A stretch of 64,000 bases of DNA from Ziziphus jujuba (Eukaryota > Streptophyta > Magnoliopsida > Rosales > Rhamnaceae), in contig NC_083379.1 in assembly GCF_031755915.1 (NCBI RefSeq), positions 14,245,501 to 14,309,500 of the forward strand, in the 5' to 3' direction. Within the stretch, counting starts at the first letter, position 1. Each line of letters begins with the position of its first letter. Below are positions 60,880 to 64,000 of this stretch, in pieces. Both the position numbers and the translations under genes were made by a program. The notes under the pieces were generated by a model. It ran no database searches. It had not been told where the DNA came from and was given only the letters and a program-made list of their open reading frames with translations.

Positions 60880-61618
60880 TCCATGGTTTATTTCATCATA
60901 AAACTAAGTTGCTTTCCAAGATGAGCATTCTTACACTTCGAAAGACCATGTAGAATATCCTCATCCCCCATGGAACAAATACCACACCGAGAATAATAAT
61001 AATGCTTCTTCTCATTAAACCTGTCTTACACGGCACAGCACCTCTAGAAGCCCTCCACCAAAAAAAAATAATAAAAAATAAAATAAAAATAAAAATAAAA
61101 ATGTAAAAAAAACCTTTAATTTTATTAAGAACATCAATATTCCAAATAGATCTCCGCTATGTGTTATTCGTCAAAGAACTAGATCCTCCTGTATTTCCAC
61201 CTCCTCCAAGCTGCTGAGCAACCCAATAGCCTGTTTTAACAGTATAACATCTCGATGAATGATAATGCCATGCAGACCTATCAGAATTCCCAAGCCAACA
61301 ATTGGAAGTTGAGAAATAATAAAAGCCTCAAAAGAAGAAAAAGAAGATGACACCAAACCCAAACTCCATCCACCCGAAACAGTAAGCAATTCCACCACCT
61401 TGGCTTCTTCACTCAACACCCTGTCAGCAAGAACCCGAAGAGAAGAAAATTTTGAATTTCCAACCAATTATCCTTATAAATGCGAATATTAGAACCGTCC
61501 TCAACTCTTCAAACACCACCATGTTCTAATACACCTTTTCCCAACAAAGACTTTTCCATAGAATCTTCCAATTAATATCCAAGAAAAACCCTTAGAACCT
61601 CCCAATTAATCCAAGAAA
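60880..61618 (-). mobile_element. L1-type non-LTR retrotransposon remnant (end of RT, zinc-binding RVT domain)
   Basis: Minus-strand translation in shifting frames gives the region after the plant L1 reverse transcriptase: KDNW then SSLRVLADRVLSEEAKVVEL, LGNSDRSAWHYHSS then CYTVKTGYWVAQQLGG, and the zinc-binding block SRCGICSMGDEDILHGLSKC. At least one frameshift (near 61295) and several stops mark it as dead. The upstream part is cut by the LTR element that starts at 61619. Confidence 0.8.
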
Positions 61619-62126
61619 TGTTGAATAAATTAATATTTGTGGACTTGACATAATCAATTACTCACTTACAGGCTCTATTTATGCCATTAATGGCATTGGC
61701 TTATTTTATTATTTTGTAGTAGGACCCTTGGTTATATACTTTCTATAAGACTCCAGTTGGCCCATTAGATTGGAGGACCAAGTCTCTTTAAAAGCCCAAT
61801 GACTTACCCATATTTTTCCTAGTATTATTATTATATTATTAAATTATTAGTATTTTGTGTGTGTTAAAATTAATGGGTAAGTGTGACTTGCAGAGACTAT
61901 AAAAGGTATAGGGCAAGCAAATGAACATATGCCATACGGTATTTTGATATTAGGATTTTCAGAAATCTGAGAGTAGTTTGAGAGTAGTGTGTCCATAGGC
62001 ACTACTTTACGTTGTTTCTATTTTGCAGGATTAAAGATCTAATTTATCAATGGCTGCGTTTGCAGGTTAGTAATTTATGATTTATGCAATTTATTATGTA
62101 TATTTAGATCCATAAAATTTCTAACA
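61619..62126 (+). mobile_element. 5' LTR of a Copia-type retrotransposon (508 bp)
   Basis: Starts TGTTGAATAAATT and ends CTAACA, the TG...CA form of an LTR, followed at once by a primer-binding site. A TATA box, CTATAAAAGG, lies at 61898-61907 and is the likely element promoter. The partner LTR is outside the window. Confidence 0.85.
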
Positions 62127-62128
62127 AT

Positions 62129-62140
62129 TGGTATCAGAGC
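62129..62140 (+). other. Primer-binding site (initiator Met tRNA)
   Basis: TGGTATCAGAGC directly after the LTR matches the 3' end complement of plant initiator methionyl-tRNA, the usual minus-strand primer of plant LTR elements. Confidence 0.9.
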
Positions 62141-63466
62141 AGGGTTAATATGCATAATAAATTTCATTGTGATTAATTTTCATTGTATCTACGATGATCG
62201 AATTGAACTGTATATGGCCATTGAATGATATGTGGGATTCAAATATATGTTCTTTATTTTATTTTTCTTTCTGCGTGCATGGATCTATGAAGCTATGATC
62301 TTGATGTGTGAAGAAACATAATACATGCCCGATTGTTATTTGTTAAAAAAAAAAAAAGAAATTGTAAATATCGGGCGTGTATTTGTTTTCCAAAATTTTG
62401 GGAAAAATTTGTTTTGTATGAATTCATGATCTGGGCTAACTTGGAAATTGTTTTTCAGTTTGAATGGAGTGAATTAGACTAATTAATTTGGTGCAAAACC
62501 TTGTAAAATCGATTATTTATGGACCTTCCATGGCCGAACGTTTTCTTGCTTGGGTGTTTACTTTGAGTTAAATTTGAATCAAATTGATTTATGGAAACTG
62601 TTACCTACGGAAAGACGAACCAAACGCCTTCGGTATCGGGCCGGAACGGCGAGATATGGCTGGGTAAGACTAGCGGGTTGCGTGACCCGTTTGGACTGGA
62701 ACCGGGTCACCCGTGACCCGGTTGGGTGAAGAAGAAGAGAGAAACGGCATGTTGTTTTGGAGCTTGTGCTGATGTCAGCACGACGTGTCGTTTGTTGACG
62801 TCAGCAGGCAAAAAAAAAAATCTTATTTATTTTTATTCTCTTTTATTTTTTTTATATTTTATATTTTATTATTGATTTATTTGTTGTTTATTTATTAATT
62901 AATTTAATGATTCAATTGTTCAATTTATTTATTTATTGTTTATTTATTTGTTTAATTATCACATTCCAATTTTATTAAATTAAATTAAATATTTGTGATT
63001 GAAAAATTGGATTGTGTGAGTTTATCCAAAGAGGCTTTGTGCCTAGTTGGTACAGTAGTGTGGGATTTTAGGTACTCACCTGTCGTGAGACTTATTTTAT
63101 CTACATTATGTGTACCAATGTAATGTGTGTTGGCATAGTGGATGGGTTATCTTTTATTTACCTATATCATAAAATTGCCAATATGTTATTTTTCTCCCAC
63201 TTATTAACCAGGGTCTATACGAGTAACTAGGCTACCCTGTTGGTAGTTTTAGTTGTTTTGTATGACGCCTGGAATGGCAGTGGAAGTTAATTAAATGCCA
63301 TGTATTACAAGTTCTGAGTTGTTCTGTTGGTGATTCAGTTCAATGCATTTGATTGTGGTTATTTGGTTGATTGTCCCTGGCCTGCGTAAGGGTATCTTTA
63401 GTGCTACAAAGACCCTAAGCGATATTTATGTTTGTGTTTTTGTGTTGAAGGGCTGGAAAATAGTAA
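62141..63466 (+). other. Long untranslated leader of the Copia element
   Basis: About 1.3 kb between the primer-binding site and gag without a long open frame. It contains runs of TTTATT and a more GC-rich stretch at 62620-62800. No host gene is seen. Confidence 0.55.
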
Positions 63467-63985
63467 TTGAATTGTCTTCAATTTTTGAATGTCTTGTTGT
63501 TTACTATTTTTGGAGCTAGTAGCACCCCAAACCTTCTGCCCATGACTGCCATGATGAAATTGGATGGGATAAATTATCAGAAATGGAAGAAAACCTTAGT
63601 TATGAATTTGACATTTATGAAATTGGATTTGCCTTTGGAGATAGATTCACCCAAGATACCAACTAATGATAGTAGTACAGTAATTAGGAAAATTTATGAA
63701 GATTGGAAGCATTCTAATAAGTGCTGCATGATGATGATGGAGGATTACATGAATGAAGCTATATATACTAATATTCCTAAGGTTGATATAGCAAAGGAAC
63801 TTCTTGAGGAGACATGAAAGAAATTTATCAAGTTTGATATGAATGAGAAGCATTATTATTTAGACCTTTTGAATAATACTAAGTATGATGATGCTTATCA
63901 AATAAGAGAAAGGAAAGAGTACTTCAATGGAAGGTGTGACTATTGTAATAAAGTTGGACACAAGATGATAAAGTTGTTGGTTTGA
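63467..63985 (+). pseudogene. Copia-type gag fragment (DUF4219/UBN2-like, zinc knuckle), damaged
   Basis: The frame includes PMTAMMKLDGINYQKWKKTL, the usual Copia gag N-terminus (…L.G.NY..W…), then VIRKIYEDWKHSNKCCMMMM. An in-frame TGA at 63815-63817 follows LLEET. The frame continues with FDMNEKHYYLDLLNNTKYD and soon reaches a partial zinc knuckle CDYCNKVGH, which lacks its last Cys and ends in TGA at 63983-63985. The region between the two is much shorter than in intact gag, so an internal deletion is likely. Gag forms the particle that packages element RNA. This copy looks defective. Confidence 0.75.
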
Positions 63986-64000
63986 GAACTTTATGTGGCA

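Noticed and set aside
61171..61467. 98-codon minus-strand ORF as a host gene
   Set aside because: Its surroundings in adjacent frames match L1-type retrotransposon sequence, so it is a piece of a decayed element.

Overview
This is 64 kb of AT-rich nuclear DNA from a flowering plant, most likely a eudicot. The evidence is spliced GT-AG genes of plant-only families (NPR, VAMP72, BOI-type RING), poly-A/T, AT and GA/CT microsatellites, and abundant plant transposons. I cannot name the species.

Left third (1-27.3 kb) is mostly host genes. A TLC-domain membrane protein lies on the minus strand (8 coding exons, 1757-5144). Next comes an NPR3/NPR4-class salicylic-acid co-receptor (minus, 4 exons, 8864-13552), then a VAMP72 longin R-SNARE (plus, 5 exons, 18731-24772), then an intronless TAF8-like TFIID subunit (minus, 26228-27280). 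Exon joins were checked for phase, and every junction of these models is consistent.

Middle (28311-44829) is one large Mutator-like element (MULE) of about 16.5 kb. It has terminal inverted repeats of about 85 bp starting GGGGAATTTGGCCC and a perfect 9-bp target duplication, TTTTATTAA. From left to right it holds: a 150-bp tandem duplication; a captured host fragment ending in a CCCH zinc finger that resembles the NERD/CCCH19-CCCH44 C-terminus (minus); a multi-exon DUF1985 + Ulp1 (C48) protease gene (plus); a 3.5-kb tandem array of a ~254-bp monomer whose left third is inverted against the rest; a MURA-type transposase (minus) convergent with the protease gene; and exon-like host fragments near the right end. 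Both element genes carry inactivating lesions, so this copy is probably non-autonomous now.

Right third (44.8-64 kb) is a gene-poor stretch of almost 13 kb, then a BOI/BRG-type RING E3 ligase (plus, 3 exons, 57775-59069). After it come a 163-bp foldback MITE with a 10-bp target duplication, the decayed 3' part of an L1-type non-LTR element (minus), and a Copia-type LTR retrotransposon (plus) beginning inside the L1 remnant. The Copia element shows its 5' LTR, a primer-binding site and a damaged gag before the window ends.

Three host genes (NPR3/4-like, BOI-like, VAMP72) belong to families linked to immunity or secretion. They are separated by repeats, and nothing in the sequence shows co-regulation. 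The element at 28.3-44.8 kb is the most unusual object here.
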